Positions 38,719-46,787 are shown, counted from the first letter of the stretch. The stretch is 64,000 nucleotides of DNA from Magnetospirillum sp. (GCA_027532905.1 JAPZUA010000007.1:62001-126000); one strand, 5' to 3'. Numbers and translations: made by a program. Notes: generated by a model not told the origin, from the sequence alone.

Positions 38719-39180
38719 TCAAGGCTTTGCCAAACCCTGCGCGCGGCAGGCCTCGCGCAGCGCTTCGAGCTCGGGATTGCCGAGCGGTTGGCCGTTATAG
38801 AGCACGCGACCCGAGGCCACGTCCATGCGCACCTCGCCCAATTTGAAATTCGGCTGGAACAAGGGCGACGTCGCGGCAATGCCGTATTTCTTGAGATCGA
38901 CCGCAATGTCGAAGGCGACCGTATCGGGCACTTGGAATTGCGGCGCGGGATTGAGATCGGCCCCCACCACGGCCCGGCCGCGCACATCCACGCCGGGCTG
39001 GTAGGCGACGTCAGGGGCCGGGCGATGCTCGGTCAACACGCGCCGACAATCGGCCGGTGTGGCGCGAATCGGGGCCGGGGTCGGGGTCGGCGTCGGCGGC
39101 TGGGCCGGTGTCTGGGCGAGGGCAGCGACCGAAACGGCCAGCCCGAGTCCCAAGACCGAAATCGCGATCCGTTTGCACAT
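38719..39180 (-). CDS. Small secreted protein of unknown function
   Basis: A 153-residue protein with a signal peptide (about residues 1-22, ending AALAQT). A TPTPTPAP linker leads to a compact domain of about 110 residues with two cysteines (Cys45 and Cys145) that could form a disulfide. The domain includes FDIAVDLKKYGI and EVRMDVASGRVLYNGQPL, suggestive of a beta-rich periplasmic fold. The ATG at 39180 opens the signal peptide. It lies 62 nt before proS in the same direction. I do not recognise a family. Confidence 0.75.
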   Translation of the reverse strand: MCKRIAISVLGLGLAVSVAALAQTPAQPPTPTPTPAPIRATPADCRRVLTEHRPAPDVAYQPGVDVRGRAVVGADLNPAPQFQVPDTVAFDIAVDLKKYGIAATSPLFQPNFKLGEVRMDVASGRVLYNGQPLGNPELEALREACRAQGLAKP

Positions 39181-39320
39181 GAAAATATCACCCTCTACGA
39201 CTGTAAAAGAAAACCACCTCATTCTGGCTTTTTTAAGGGCAGTTGCGCAAAGATCGCGGCAAATGCTGCGGCGCACGCAAGAAGATTTCGTTCGTACACG
39301 GTCAAACGCTCAAAAATATC

Positions 39321-39348
39321 GTGACTCCCGAAAATCTCCCGATATACT
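39321..39348 (+). promoter_or_regulatory. Candidate promoter for a small RNA
   Basis: GTGACT at 39321-39326 and TATACT at 39343-39348 are separated by 16 nt; the -10 matches at 5 of 6 positions and the -35 at 4 of 6. It points into the structured intergenic sequence, and no protein gene follows on this strand. Confidence 0.45.
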
Positions 39349-39354
39349 CGCCGA

Positions 39355-39500
39355 ACTTAGATCCTCGGGTTAAGGGGACGAGGAGTTGTCCGGCGCGCCC
39401 AGCCCGTTTGTTGGGCAAGCGACACGGCCCAAGTTTGGGGAGCGAATTGCAGCCAAGCCCGGTCGCCCATTGAATGGGCACCGGGCTTCGGTGTTTCTAG
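39355..39500 (+). ncRNA. Candidate structured small RNA, unknown class
   Basis: About 145 nt downstream of the promoter-like pair can fold into successive hairpins: TCCTCG/CGAGGA with an 11-nt loop (39362-39384), GCCCA/TGGGC (39397-39416), and a final long stem at 39455-39488. The long stem has 15 base pairs and a single bulged C. Its arms are AAGCCCGGT and ACCGGGCTT with an inner GCCCAT/ATGGGC, and CGGTGTTT follows. The ending looks like an intrinsic terminator with a short T-run. The protein genes on both sides lie on the opposite strand. Direction and transcription are inferred; the hairpin alone could instead be the terminator of the DUF1467 gene. Confidence 0.4.
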
Positions 39501-39529
39501 GGCCTGCGACGGTTACGAACGTGCGGGCT

Positions 39530-39796
39530 TTAGCGTGCAGGCGGGGGCGGCAGTACCAGCGCGTCGCGCACCGGCAGCAAGTCCGACTGAACAACCGCAA
39601 AAATCAGCCCCCAGACGATCGCCGCTGCGAGCGTCGTCCATAGGGCTTTCTTCAGCATCATCGGCTTTTCGGGCGCACCGGTCATTTGGCCGCGCCCGCC
39701 GGGTTCGGTCGTGGGGCGCACGCCGAAGGGCAGGATCGCAAACAGCACGATCCACCAGATCACGAGATACATGGCGATGCCGGTGACGGCGGTCAT
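39530..39796 (-). CDS. DUF1467 family membrane protein
   Basis: An 88-residue protein with two membrane helices (about residues 4-25 and 51-70) joined by a short polar loop with PTTEPGGRGQMTGAP. This fits DUF1467, a small family of alphaproteobacteria found next to methylmalonyl-CoA epimerase. The function is not known. The ATG at 39796 overlaps the mce stop as ATGA, so the two are coupled. Confidence 0.85.
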   Translation of the reverse strand: MTAVTGIAMYLVIWWIVLFAILPFGVRPTTEPGGRGQMTGAPEKPMMLKKALWTTLAAAIVWGLIFAVVQSDLLPVRDALVLPPPPAR

Positions 39797-40197
39797 GCCT
39801 GCTCGAGCTCGACCAGCGTGCCGCAAAAATCCTTGGGATGCAGGAACAGCACGGGCTTGTCGTGCGCACCGATCTTCGGATTGCCGTCGCCGAGCACGCG
39901 TGCACCCTCGGCCTTCAACCGGTCGCGTGCTGCGAAGATGTCATCGACTTCGTAGCACACATGGTGCATGCCGCCCGACGGATGGTCGGCCAGAAACTTC
40001 GCGATGGGCGAGCCCTCGCCCAGCGGATGCAAAAGCTCGATCTTGGTGTTGGCAAGCTCGACGAACACGGTGGTGACCCCATGTGCGGGCATGTCGACGG
40101 GCGCCGACACGCGGGCCCCCAGCGTGCCCGCATAGGTCTTGGTCGCGGCCGCAAGGTCCGGCACCACGATGGCGACATGGTTCAAACGTCCGATCAT
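39793..40197 (-). CDS. mce: Methylmalonyl-CoA epimerase
   Basis: Interconverts (S)- and (R)-methylmalonyl-CoA in propionate and branched-chain catabolism. The 134-residue protein has the VOC fold. Metal ligands are visible: His in LNHVAIVVPD (near residue 6), the histidine pair in MHHVCYEVDD, and Glu in GTLVELEQA at the C-terminus. The ATG at 40197 starts the conserved sequence. It is followed by the coupled DUF1467 gene; the chemoreceptor gene upstream is unrelated. Confidence 0.95.
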   Translation of the reverse strand: MIGRLNHVAIVVPDLAAATKTYAGTLGARVSAPVDMPAHGVTTVFVELANTKIELLHPLGEGSPIAKFLADHPSGGMHHVCYEVDDIFAARDRLKAEGARVLGDGNPKIGAHDKPVLFLHPKDFCGTLVELEQA

Positions 40198-40257
40198 GTC
40201 GCAACAGATAGCACCGGCCCGGCCCCCGATCAATTCCAGGCGATCAAACCCCCGGCC

Positions 40258-42333
40258 TTACGCGGCCTTGATCTTGTCGAGGAAGCCTTCGACCACGCCG
40301 CGCAGCTTGCCCGAATCCGCCGTGAGGCCCGACACAGCATCGATCACCTCGTCGGCCGCCGTTTCGGTCTGCTGGCTCGATTTGGCGACCTCCCCGACAT
40401 TGTCGGTGACTTGCTGCGTGCCGATGGCCGCGTGCTGGACGCTGCGTGCGATTTCCTGCGTGGCCCCGCCCTGCTCTTCGATGGCGGCCGCGATCGCGGT
40501 CGAACTGCCGTCGATGTTGCGGATCGCGGCCGTGATCTCGGCGATCGCGTCGACCGTCTTGCGTGTCGATGCCTGGATGTCGGCCACTTTGCGCGTGATC
40601 TCTTCGGTCGCACGCCCGGTCTGCGAGGCGAGGTTTTTGACCTCGGAGGCCACCACGGCAAAACCCTTGCCCGCATCGCCCGCACGGGCCGCCTCGATCG
40701 TGGCATTGAGAGCCAGGAGATTGGTCTGGCCTGCAATGTCGGAGATCAGCTTCACGACGTCGCCGATCTGCTGGGCCCCCGTCGAAAGATCGTCGACAAT
40801 GCGCGCGGTTTCCTGCGCCTGATCGACGGCCGAGCGCGCGTCTTTCGCACTCGACTGCACGCGCGCGGAAATTTCGCGGATCGACGCGGTCAGCTGCTCG
40901 GTCGCGGCCGCAACCGACTGCACGTTGTTGGTGGCGTCGGAGGCTGCGGCGGCAACCACGCCGGCGTTTTTGCTCGATGCCGCTGCGATCATGCGCATCG
41001 TGTCGGCGGTGTCTTTGAGGCCGTCGGCCGAGCCGCCGAGCTTCTTTAGGATTTCGGCCGCTTCGGCGCTGAGGCCGGCGCACAGCGCATCGAGCGCTTG
41101 CGCGCGCGCAAGCTGCGATTGGCGCGCGGCTTCCTGCGCGTCGGCAAGCTCTTCGGCCTTTGCCGCACTTTGGCGCAGCGTTTCGAGTGCCGCCGTCATG
41201 CGTCCGAATTCGTCGGCATGGCGCCAGGCTGGAACGGCCGTGCGATAGTCGCGCTCCGACAGGCGTCCGATTGCGGGCATCAGCATGGCGATGGGCCGCA
41301 CGAGGCGGCTGCGGATCGTCCAGAACGCGATGCCCGCTAGCGCGAGGGCTGCCAGCAACACGCCCGACTGCGCGATGAGATCGTTGCGCGCCGCCGTCTC
41401 GGCGTCCTGCGCGCGCAAGGTGGCAAGTTCGAGCGCTTTGAAACCGATCGCGACGATCTCTTCGAACGGGTCGTTGCACATCGCCGTCCAATCCTGCGCC
41501 GGCACCACCGCCTGCCCGCCGCCGGTGAGCTTGGCCACCACGGGGTCCATCAGCGAAAAGGCGCGCGCAACTTCGTCCTTGGCGATTTTGGTGAGTGCGA
41601 CGACCGCCTGCGGAATGTCCTTGCGCGCGTAGATTTCGTCGAGCATTTCGAAACCGTTGTTCGAAATGCCGCGCAATTCGCCCAGGCGCTGCTTCTGCGC
41701 GTCGTTCAAAGCCCCGCCCGCCGCCACGATCGGGCGCAGGAACGAGCATTGCAGGCCGAAATTGGAGCGGATGTTCCAGGCGACCTTGCGAATCTGGACG
41801 GCCTCGGCAAAGAACCCGTCGGTGAGCCGCACATCGACCGAAACCGCGTTCGACGCAGCGTCGATCGCCTCGGTCAGTTTCAGCACCTCGTCGTCCCATA
41901 CCTTGAGATTGGCGAGCACGCGCTGATTGCGCGGCTTGGCCATTTCGCGGTCGAGGGCGCCCACTTCGCGCGCGGCAGCGGCCGAAGCGGCGGCCAGCGC
42001 ATCGCTATGGCGCTTTTGGTCTTGGACGTTCAGGGCGGAAAACAGCGCCAGCGAATTGGCGATCAGCCTGTCGTTCTGCGCGCGGATATCGGCGATCGCG
42101 GTTTGCGGCTGATCTTGCGTCTGCAGCAGAGTCTGGATGCGCCCGCGGCTGTTGCGCACAAAGGTCAAGGTCTCGAACAGCGCCTGGTCGGTCTGCGTCA
42201 GCTGCTGGGCGGCGACGCTCGCCTTGTAGCGCGCGGCGGCCCCCCAGATCTGCACGACGCTGAACGCGACGATACCGCAAGCAGCAGCTGCAAAGAGCAA
42301 CATGATGCGACTGGCGACGGACTTGGCACCCAT
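40258..42333 (-). CDS. Methyl-accepting chemotaxis protein
   Basis: Transmembrane chemoreceptor of 691 residues. TM1 is at about residues 8-30, a large periplasmic domain spans about 31-320 and TM2 about 321-341. A HAMP domain (341-395) follows, then a cytoplasmic coiled coil whose hairpin tip reads [20 protein letters not shown] near residues 533-552. The all-helical periplasmic domain is not a recognised Cache or PAS fold. It has two cysteines (Cys196, Cys286) that could form a disulfide. The signalling tip is the standard che-interacting type. A strong ribosome-binding site AAGGAGGG precedes the ATG. It lies beside the binding-protein and amidohydrolase genes and may sense their substrate. 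Confidence 0.93.
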   Translation of the reverse strand: MGAKSVASRIMLLFAAAACGIVAFSVVQIWGAAARYKASVAAQQLTQTDQALFETLTFVRNSRGRIQTLLQTQDQPQTAIADIRAQNDRLIANSLALFSALNVQDQKRHSDALAAASAAAAREVGALDREMAKPRNQRVLANLKVWDDEVLKLTEAIDAASNAVSVDVRLTDGFFAEAVQIRKVAWNIRSNFGLQCSFLRPIVAAGGALNDAQKQRLGELRGISNNGFEMLDEIYARKDIPQAVVALTKIAKDEVARAFSLMDPVVAKLTGGGQAVVPAQDWTAMCNDPFEEIVAIGFKALELATLRAQDAETAARNDLIAQSGVLLAALALAGIAFWTIRSRLVRPIAMLMPAIGRLSERDYRTAVPAWRHADEFGRMTAALETLRQSAAKAEELADAQEAARQSQLARAQALDALCAGLSAEAAEILKKLGGSADGLKDTADTMRMIAAASSKNAGVVAAAASDATNNVQSVAAATEQLTASIREISARVQSSAKDARSAVDQAQETARIVDDLSTGAQQIGDVVKLISDIAGQTNLLALNATIEAARAGDAGKGFAVVASEVKNLASQTGRATEEITRKVADIQASTRKTVDAIAEITAAIRNIDGSSTAIAAAIEEQGGATQEIARSVQHAAIGTQQVTDNVGEVAKSSQQTETAADEVIDAVSGLTADSGKLRGVVEGFLDKIKAA

Positions 42334-42383
42334 TTTTCAACCCTCCTTGAAGGCCCAAAAATAAGCCCATTGCCGGTTAATAA

Positions 42384-42399
42384 TTCGTGTACAAACGAA
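42384..42399. promoter_or_regulatory. Inverted repeat upstream of the chemoreceptor gene
   Basis: TTCGT-N6-ACGAA lies in the AT-rich 112-nt gap between the CodA-like gene and the chemoreceptor gene, about 50 nt upstream of the chemoreceptor start. The symmetry and position suggest an operator. No regulator gene is present nearby, so the binding protein is unknown. Confidence 0.3.
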
Positions 42400-42445
42400 A
42401 AAATTCGATGGCGTTTGCGTTACATTTTTTACGGCACCGCCACCC

Positions 42446-43783
42446 TCACATGATCGCGTCGAGCTCCGAATACTCGGGTACCCCGTCGGTCACGCGGCGA
42501 CCGTTGTTCAGCACGATGCGGTCGGCTTGCGCACGGCACATAAGCTCGTTGAGCGTGCGCGCCTTGAACAGGATCAGACGCGCGGCGGCCCCCACCTCGA
42601 TCCAGCCGACACGCGGCTCGTCCACGATCGCCGACGGGATGGGCCCCGCCATCGCCACGGCCTGGGCCACGGGCGCGTCGAGCTGGAACACGCGCACCGA
42701 CTGCTGGACCGTGTCGACCATATCGTGGTCGCCGAACGGGAACCATGCATCGCGGCAATTGTCGCCGCCGATTGCAACCGGAATTCCGGCCGCCAGCAGC
42801 TCTTGCGCTGCCGTAACGCCGCGCCAGCGCGGCGTACGGCCGGGTTTGCGGTCCTGCAGATACATCATCGGCGTGGGCAACGTGACGAACATAATCTTGG
42901 CCTTGGCGCACAGTTCGATCGTGCGCGCGATCACGTCGTCGGGCTGGAGTGCGAGATTGACGCAGTGGCTTGCCACCACGCGGCCCTTGTAGCCGGTGCG
43001 CAATACCGATTCCGCGATCAGCGGCAGCGAATAGGCGGCCGGATTGTCCGACTGGTCGGCATGCAGATCGACGTCGAGATTGCGCGTGCCCGCGATCTCG
43101 AAAAACAGATCGAGCAGATCGGCGAGCTCGTGGTTGGCAGCACCGTCGAAATGGCCGATCGCGTCGGTGGTGCCGCCGAGTATGCCTTTGAGGGAAGCAA
43201 CGCGGTCGGCCTGTTCGCGGCCCCAGTCTTTGCGGAAAAACGTCAGCGGCGACAAGCCGACGGCCTGCAATTCGACGCGCCCCGCCCACGCCGCACGAAG
43301 TTCGGAAAACACTTCGTAGCTAAGGCCGACTTTGTCGTCGACCGAATCGAGATGCGTGCGAATCGCCGACACGCCGTGCGCGTAAGCGCACCGCAGGCCG
43401 AATTCCATGCGCGTGCGCATGTCGGCATGCGTCCAGCGCTTGCGGTCTTCGAAGGTGCCGGTCATGCCGCCGTCGAGCGTGCCGTCAGGCATCGCACGCG
43501 GAATGACCTGGCCCTTGTCGAGATGCGTGTGCATGTCGATGAGGGTCGCCCACACTTGGCGCCCCTCGACATCGACCGACGCCACCCCCCCGAAATCGAC
43601 TGTGCCCGTCGGGACGATCGCCGCAAACTTTCCGCCCGCGATTTTGAGATCGACCATAAAGCTGCCCTCGCCGTCGGCAACCAGCCCCGGTACGGGCTCG
43701 CGGAAAAAACAGCTCGGCACGCGCGCACGGCGCAAAACATAGTCGCCGCTGGTCGGAATCGCGATATCGCCGTGTTTTGCCAT
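42446..43783 (-). CDS. CodA-like amidohydrolase with altered active-site residues
   Basis: TIM-barrel amidohydrolase of the cytosine-deaminase family, 445 residues. Metal ligands are His85 and His87 (MHTHLDKG), His241, and Asp341 (GGDNCRDAWFPFG); His273 (ASHCVNLA) is also present, and the spacings match E. coli CodA. Two catalytic positions differ: CodA Glu217 (HCDE) corresponds to Gln244 (HADQ), and Asp314 to Asn342 (GDN). Glu217 relays protons in CodA, so plain cytosine deamination is doubtful; a related heterocycle or an amide may be the substrate. It is divergent from the binding-protein gene, 136 nt away. Confidence 0.85.
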   Translation of the reverse strand: MAKHGDIAIPTSGDYVLRRARVPSCFFREPVPGLVADGEGSFMVDLKIAGGKFAAIVPTGTVDFGGVASVDVEGRQVWATLIDMHTHLDKGQVIPRAMPDGTLDGGMTGTFEDRKRWTHADMRTRMEFGLRCAYAHGVSAIRTHLDSVDDKVGLSYEVFSELRAAWAGRVELQAVGLSPLTFFRKDWGREQADRVASLKGILGGTTDAIGHFDGAANHELADLLDLFFEIAGTRNLDVDLHADQSDNPAAYSLPLIAESVLRTGYKGRVVASHCVNLALQPDDVIARTIELCAKAKIMFVTLPTPMMYLQDRKPGRTPRWRGVTAAQELLAAGIPVAIGGDNCRDAWFPFGDHDMVDTVQQSVRVFQLDAPVAQAVAMAGPIPSAIVDEPRVGWIEVGAAARLILFKARTLNELMCRAQADRIVLNNGRRVTDGVPEYSELDAIM

Positions 43784-43863
43784 GGTTCTCTCCCTGTCGA
43801 ACGCCGCAATCGGCAGGCAATGCGCGTGCCAGAAGCGCCGACCTTCCGAGGAGTGCGTGGCAC

Positions 43864-43877
43864 ATTAAATGCTTAAT
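43864..43877. promoter_or_regulatory. Inverted repeat in the divergent amidohydrolase/binding-protein intergenic region
   Basis: ATTAA-ATGC-TTAAT lies between the two divergent genes, in an otherwise GC-rich 136-nt gap. Such a site could bind a regulator controlling both directions. The arms are only 5 bp, so chance is possible. Confidence 0.25.
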
Positions 43878-43919
43878 TCGGCGGGCCAAGTTCCGAACAA
43901 ACCATCCCCTGGAGGAACC

Positions 43920-44960
43920 ATGCCGACCGCAGCACCCAACCGCCGCTTTTTCGCCGCAGCCTTGATGGGCCTTGCCGTCGGGCTTGGGCTTGCGACTGCC
44001 GCAAGCGCGCAAGCGCCGACCAATATCCGCCTCACGCTCGATTGGGCGCCGCAGCCGCACCAAACGCCGTGGTTCATCGCGGCCGACAAGGGCTATTTCC
44101 AGCGCGAGGGCCTCAACGTCACGATCGACCGCGGCTTCGGCTCGGGCGACGCGATGAGCAAAGTCGCGGCCGGTGCCTACGACATGGGCCTCGGCGACCC
44201 CAACCTGCTCGCCCAATGGAACACGGCCAATCCGAACCTCAAACTCACGACCGTGTTCCTCTACATGGATCGCGGCATGCACGCGATGGTCACGCTGCGC
44301 AGCACCGGCATCAAGTCGCTTTCGGATCTCTCCGGCAGGAAGATCGCAACCCTGAACGGCGACATCATCCGACCGATGTGGAACGTGCTCGCGCGCGTCA
44401 ACAACATCGACAGCAGCAAGATCGAGTGGCTGACCGTGCAGCCGGCCTTGCGCGATGCGCTGCTTGCACGCGGCGGCGCGGAAGCCGTGACGGCGTTTGC
44501 CTCCACGACCTATTTCAATCTGCTGGCGCTGGGTCAGAAACCCGAAGACATCGTGCTGTTCCCAATTAGCGAGCACGGGTTCGAACTGCTCGGCAACGGC
44601 ATCATCGTCACGGCCGACTACGCCCAGCGCAATCCCGACACGATCCGCCGCTTCCTGCGCGCGACGATGGCGGGCATGCGCGACGCGCTCGCCGACGTGC
44701 CGGCGGCCGTCCAAGCCGTCGCCCGCCGCGATCCCACGATCAATCCGCAGGTCGAGGCCGACCGCTTCCGCTTCATGATCGAGCGCGCGATCGTGACCCC
44801 GCATGTGAAGGCCGAAGGGGTCAGCGTCGTCAATGCAGATCGCCTTGCCAAGCTCAACGCGTTGCTGACCGAAGCGTTCGAACTGCCCGCACCGCGGCCC
44901 GCGTCGGAACTCTACACCGACGCGTTCCTGCCGCCGTTGGCCGAGCGCAAACTGCCGTGA
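43920..44960 (+). CDS. THI5/NMT1-like periplasmic substrate-binding protein
   Basis: Solute-binding protein of an ABC importer, 346 residues. A Tat-like or Sec signal peptide (PNRRFFAAALMGLAVG, cleaved near residue 32 after ASAQA) leads to the mature domain TNIRLTLDWAPQPHQTPWF. The LDW-P...H pattern and AADKGYFQREGLNV are marks of the NMT1/THI5/ThiY group, which binds pyrimidines, thiamine precursors, sulfonates or similar compounds. GGAGGAACC precedes the ATG at 43920. No permease or ATPase gene is in the window. The next gene, a hydrolase, overlaps by 4 nt (GTGA), so they are co-expressed. Confidence 0.88.
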   Translation: MPTAAPNRRFFAAALMGLAVGLGLATAASAQAPTNIRLTLDWAPQPHQTPWFIAADKGYFQREGLNVTIDRGFGSGDAMSKVAAGAYDMGLGDPNLLAQWNTANPNLKLTTVFLYMDRGMHAMVTLRSTGIKSLSDLSGRKIATLNGDIIRPMWNVLARVNNIDSSKIEWLTVQPALRDALLARGGAEAVTAFASTTYFNLLALGQKPEDIVLFPISEHGFELLGNGIIVTADYAQRNPDTIRRFLRATMAGMRDALADVPAAVQAVARRDPTINPQVEADRFRFMIERAIVTPHVKAEGVSVVNADRLAKLNALLTEAFELPAPRPASELYTDAFLPPLAERKLP

Positions 44961-45838
44961 CCGACATCGACGCCGCACGGCCCATGCCTGTCGATCGTGG
45001 CGCCCTCTATCGCGACATGGACCGTGCGACGCTCGACCGCGCCTACCAGAACGGAGCGGCCGTGCCCGACACGGCCGCCATTCTCGAAAGCTGGCGCGTG
45101 CGCAGTGCAGCCTATCGCCGCCTGCACCCGGCCCTCATCGACCAGGCGTGGGGTGCCCATCCGCGCCAAGCGACCGACTTTTTCGATTGCGGCGTTGCGG
45201 GTGCGCCGACCTTGCTGTTCGTGCATGGCGGCTATTGGCACTATCCGCAGCATTCCCGCGAAGCTTTTTCGGCACTTGCGCTCGGCCTCGTCGAATGCGG
45301 CGTGCACGTGGCGTTCACGGGCTATCGCCTTGCCCCCGAAGCCAAGCTTGCCGAAATTGTCGGCGACGTCGCGACCGCGATTGCCCACCTCACCGGCTTG
45401 CGCCGCACTGTCGGTGCGGATCCGCTGCGCCTCTGCGTTGCAGGCTGGTCGGCGGGCGGGCAACTGGCAGCCCTTGCCCAGCACCTGCCCGGCGTATCGG
45501 CTTGCCTTGCAATCAGCGGCATTTTCGATCTCGAGCCGATGCGGCTTTGCTTCGTAAACGACAAGCTCGGCCTCACGCCCGACGACGTTTCCGCGCTTGG
45601 CCCGATCCATCGCCTGCCGCCGCCGCACGCACGGCTTGCCGTGAGCGTGGGCGCCAACGAATTGCCCGAACTGCGCCGCCAATCGGCGGACTACGCCGCC
45701 GCGTGCCGTGCCTCGGGCATCGATTGCCGCTTGCGGGAACTGCCAGGCCACAACCATTTTACGATCCTCGACGAACTCGGATCGGCCGACGGCGTCTTGG
45801 CGGTGGAAGTGCGCCGCCTGCTCGGCTTCGATTTGTAG
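44957..45838 (+). CDS. Alpha/beta hydrolase, kynurenine-formamidase-like
   Basis: A 293-residue serine hydrolase of the alpha/beta fold. The oxyanion motif HGGYWH is at residues 90-95, the nucleophile elbow GWSAGG has Ser165, a likely acidic residue is near Glu235, and the catalytic His is at 265 or 267 (PGHNHF). HGGYW with GHNHF is characteristic of arylformamidases of the BNA7 type, which release formate from N-formylkynurenine. Here the natural substrate is unknown and may be the compound bound by the upstream binding protein. The GTG start overlaps the upstream stop as GTGA. No other kynurenine-pathway gene is present. Confidence 0.82.
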   Translation: MTDIDAARPMPVDRGALYRDMDRATLDRAYQNGAAVPDTAAILESWRVRSAAYRRLHPALIDQAWGAHPRQATDFFDCGVAGAPTLLFVHGGYWHYPQHSREAFSALALGLVECGVHVAFTGYRLAPEAKLAEIVGDVATAIAHLTGLRRTVGADPLRLCVAGWSAGGQLAALAQHLPGVSACLAISGIFDLEPMRLCFVNDKLGLTPDDVSALGPIHRLPPPHARLAVSVGANELPELRRQSADYAAACRASGIDCRLRELPGHNHFTILDELGSADGVLAVEVRRLLGFDL

Positions 45839-46029
45839 GCAGGCGCCGCCCCCATCGTCTCGCACCGCTCACGTCCGCGCGTGCGTCGCCGGTGCGGCTT
45901 CGAGACCCAGCTAGGCGATCAAGCTATGCTACGGCACCCGATCGCAAAATCGTGCCCTATCCGTCCCACACGCCGGTCGGGGTCACAGTGCTCTGCGACT
46001 AGAAACGCGCGGCGCCCGCAAACGCGGCG

Positions 46030-46575
46030 CTAGGCCAAAATCTCGCCGGTCGATCGTATCGTTGCGTATTCGCCCTGCAGGTTCGACAGCGCCATGAGGT
46101 GCCACTCGGCGGCCGGGCGAACTGCCCCTCGATAGTCCGTCTTGTCGTAGGTGTAGCAGGCGTCGTCAGGCAACGTCACGCCGAAGCCGAGGCAACTCGC
46201 GGCCCGCACAGTTGCCTCCACGGAATTGTTGGTGCTGACGCCGACGACGACCAGATCGCTTATGTCGCGCAGGCGCAGCCAGCGCTCCAGCCCACTATTG
46301 GCAAAGGCGTCGGCGACATTCTTCTCCATCCGGTGTTCGGACGCGAGGGGCGCAAAACGCGGCTGGAAATCGCAGTTCGGCGCACCAGGCCAAAAAGGAC
46401 TGCCGGACGTGCGCGACATATGCCGCACATGCACGACGGGCCGGTGCTGGCTGCGCCAATGCGCCAGCAGCCGTTCCATATTGTCTTCGGCCTGCGGGTT
46501 GTTTCGCGGCCCCGTGTTTTCGGGCAGCATGCCGCGCTGCATGTCGATCAGGATCAAAGCGGCGTTGCTATGCAT
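46030..46575 (-). CDS. Isochorismatase-like hydrolase with Ser at the nucleophile position
   Basis: A 181-residue member of the cysteine-hydrolase/isochorismatase fold. Asp11 (ILIDMQRG) and Lys85 (HRMEKNVADAF) of the usual triad are present. The nucleophile position reads GVSTNNSVEATVR, so Ser118 stands where nicotinamidases and ureidoacrylate hydrolases have Cys. Isochorismatases proper also lack Cys, so an active hydrolase is possible, but amidase chemistry by thiolate is excluded. The ATG at 46575 begins the conserved domain. A promoter-like pair lies upstream. The gene stands at the edge of the accessory block, on the strand opposite to the hydrolase gene. Confidence 0.83.
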   Translation of the reverse strand: MHSNAALILIDMQRGMLPENTGPRNNPQAEDNMERLLAHWRSQHRPVVHVRHMSRTSGSPFWPGAPNCDFQPRFAPLASEHRMEKNVADAFANSGLERWLRLRDISDLVVVGVSTNNSVEATVRAASCLGFGVTLPDDACYTYDKTDYRGAVRPAAEWHLMALSNLQGEYATIRSTGEILA

Positions 46576-46618
46576 TCGAATTCTCGCGGCACGCAAATTT
46601 CGAGGCCGATTCAAGCCT

Positions 46619-46646
46619 GCCATAAAGCGACTTTTGCGCAAGTCAA
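46619..46646 (-). promoter_or_regulatory. Candidate promoter of the isochorismatase-like gene
   Basis: On the minus strand TTGACT (46641-46646) and TATGGC (46619-46624) are 16 nt apart, with 5 of 6 and 3 of 6 matches. A start near 46612 would give a leader of about 37 nt. Confidence 0.4.
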
Positions 46647-46787
46647 AAATATGCCAATATAGGAACTAAGGCCGAATAATGCGGCTGCGCTGTTTGAAAT
46701 CGTGAAGAGGTTGTTCCTGGCGATTTCTTGGGCAACGCAACCCGAAAAACGCGCTTGAGGAGACAATTGCTTTGTTTCAATGGGATA

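Larger units (their letters stand above)
39181..39529. other. Gene-free region of 349 nt with promoter-like and hairpin elements
   Basis: This is the only stretch over 300 bases without a protein gene. Its first 160 nt are AT-rich compared with the rest of the window. The second part holds a promoter-like pair and several hairpins, described separately as a candidate small RNA. No tRNA, SRP RNA, RNase P or tmRNA signature was found. Confidence 0.7.

Noticed and set aside
39371-39390. GGGGACGAGG in the candidate small RNA as a guanidine-II (mini-ykkC) riboswitch loop
   Set aside because: That class needs two small hairpins closing ACGR loops with complementary flanks. Here the flanks do not pair that way and no transport gene follows.
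39455-39488. Long hairpin as a simple minus-strand terminator of DUF1467
   Set aside because: On the minus strand it is followed by GGCTGCAATTCG with no T-run, whereas the plus strand has GTTT. A terminator for a plus-strand RNA fits better, though this is not proven.
43865-43876. TTAA-N4-TTAA as a CtrA binding site
   Set aside because: The CtrA motif needs a 7-nt spacer; here it is 4 nt.
45839-46029. Imperfect inverted repeat GTCTCG-CACCG ... CGGTG ... CGAGAC downstream of the formamidase-like gene
   Set aside because: The loop is large, the arms are unequally spaced and no T-run follows, so neither a terminator nor a mobile-element end can be supported.
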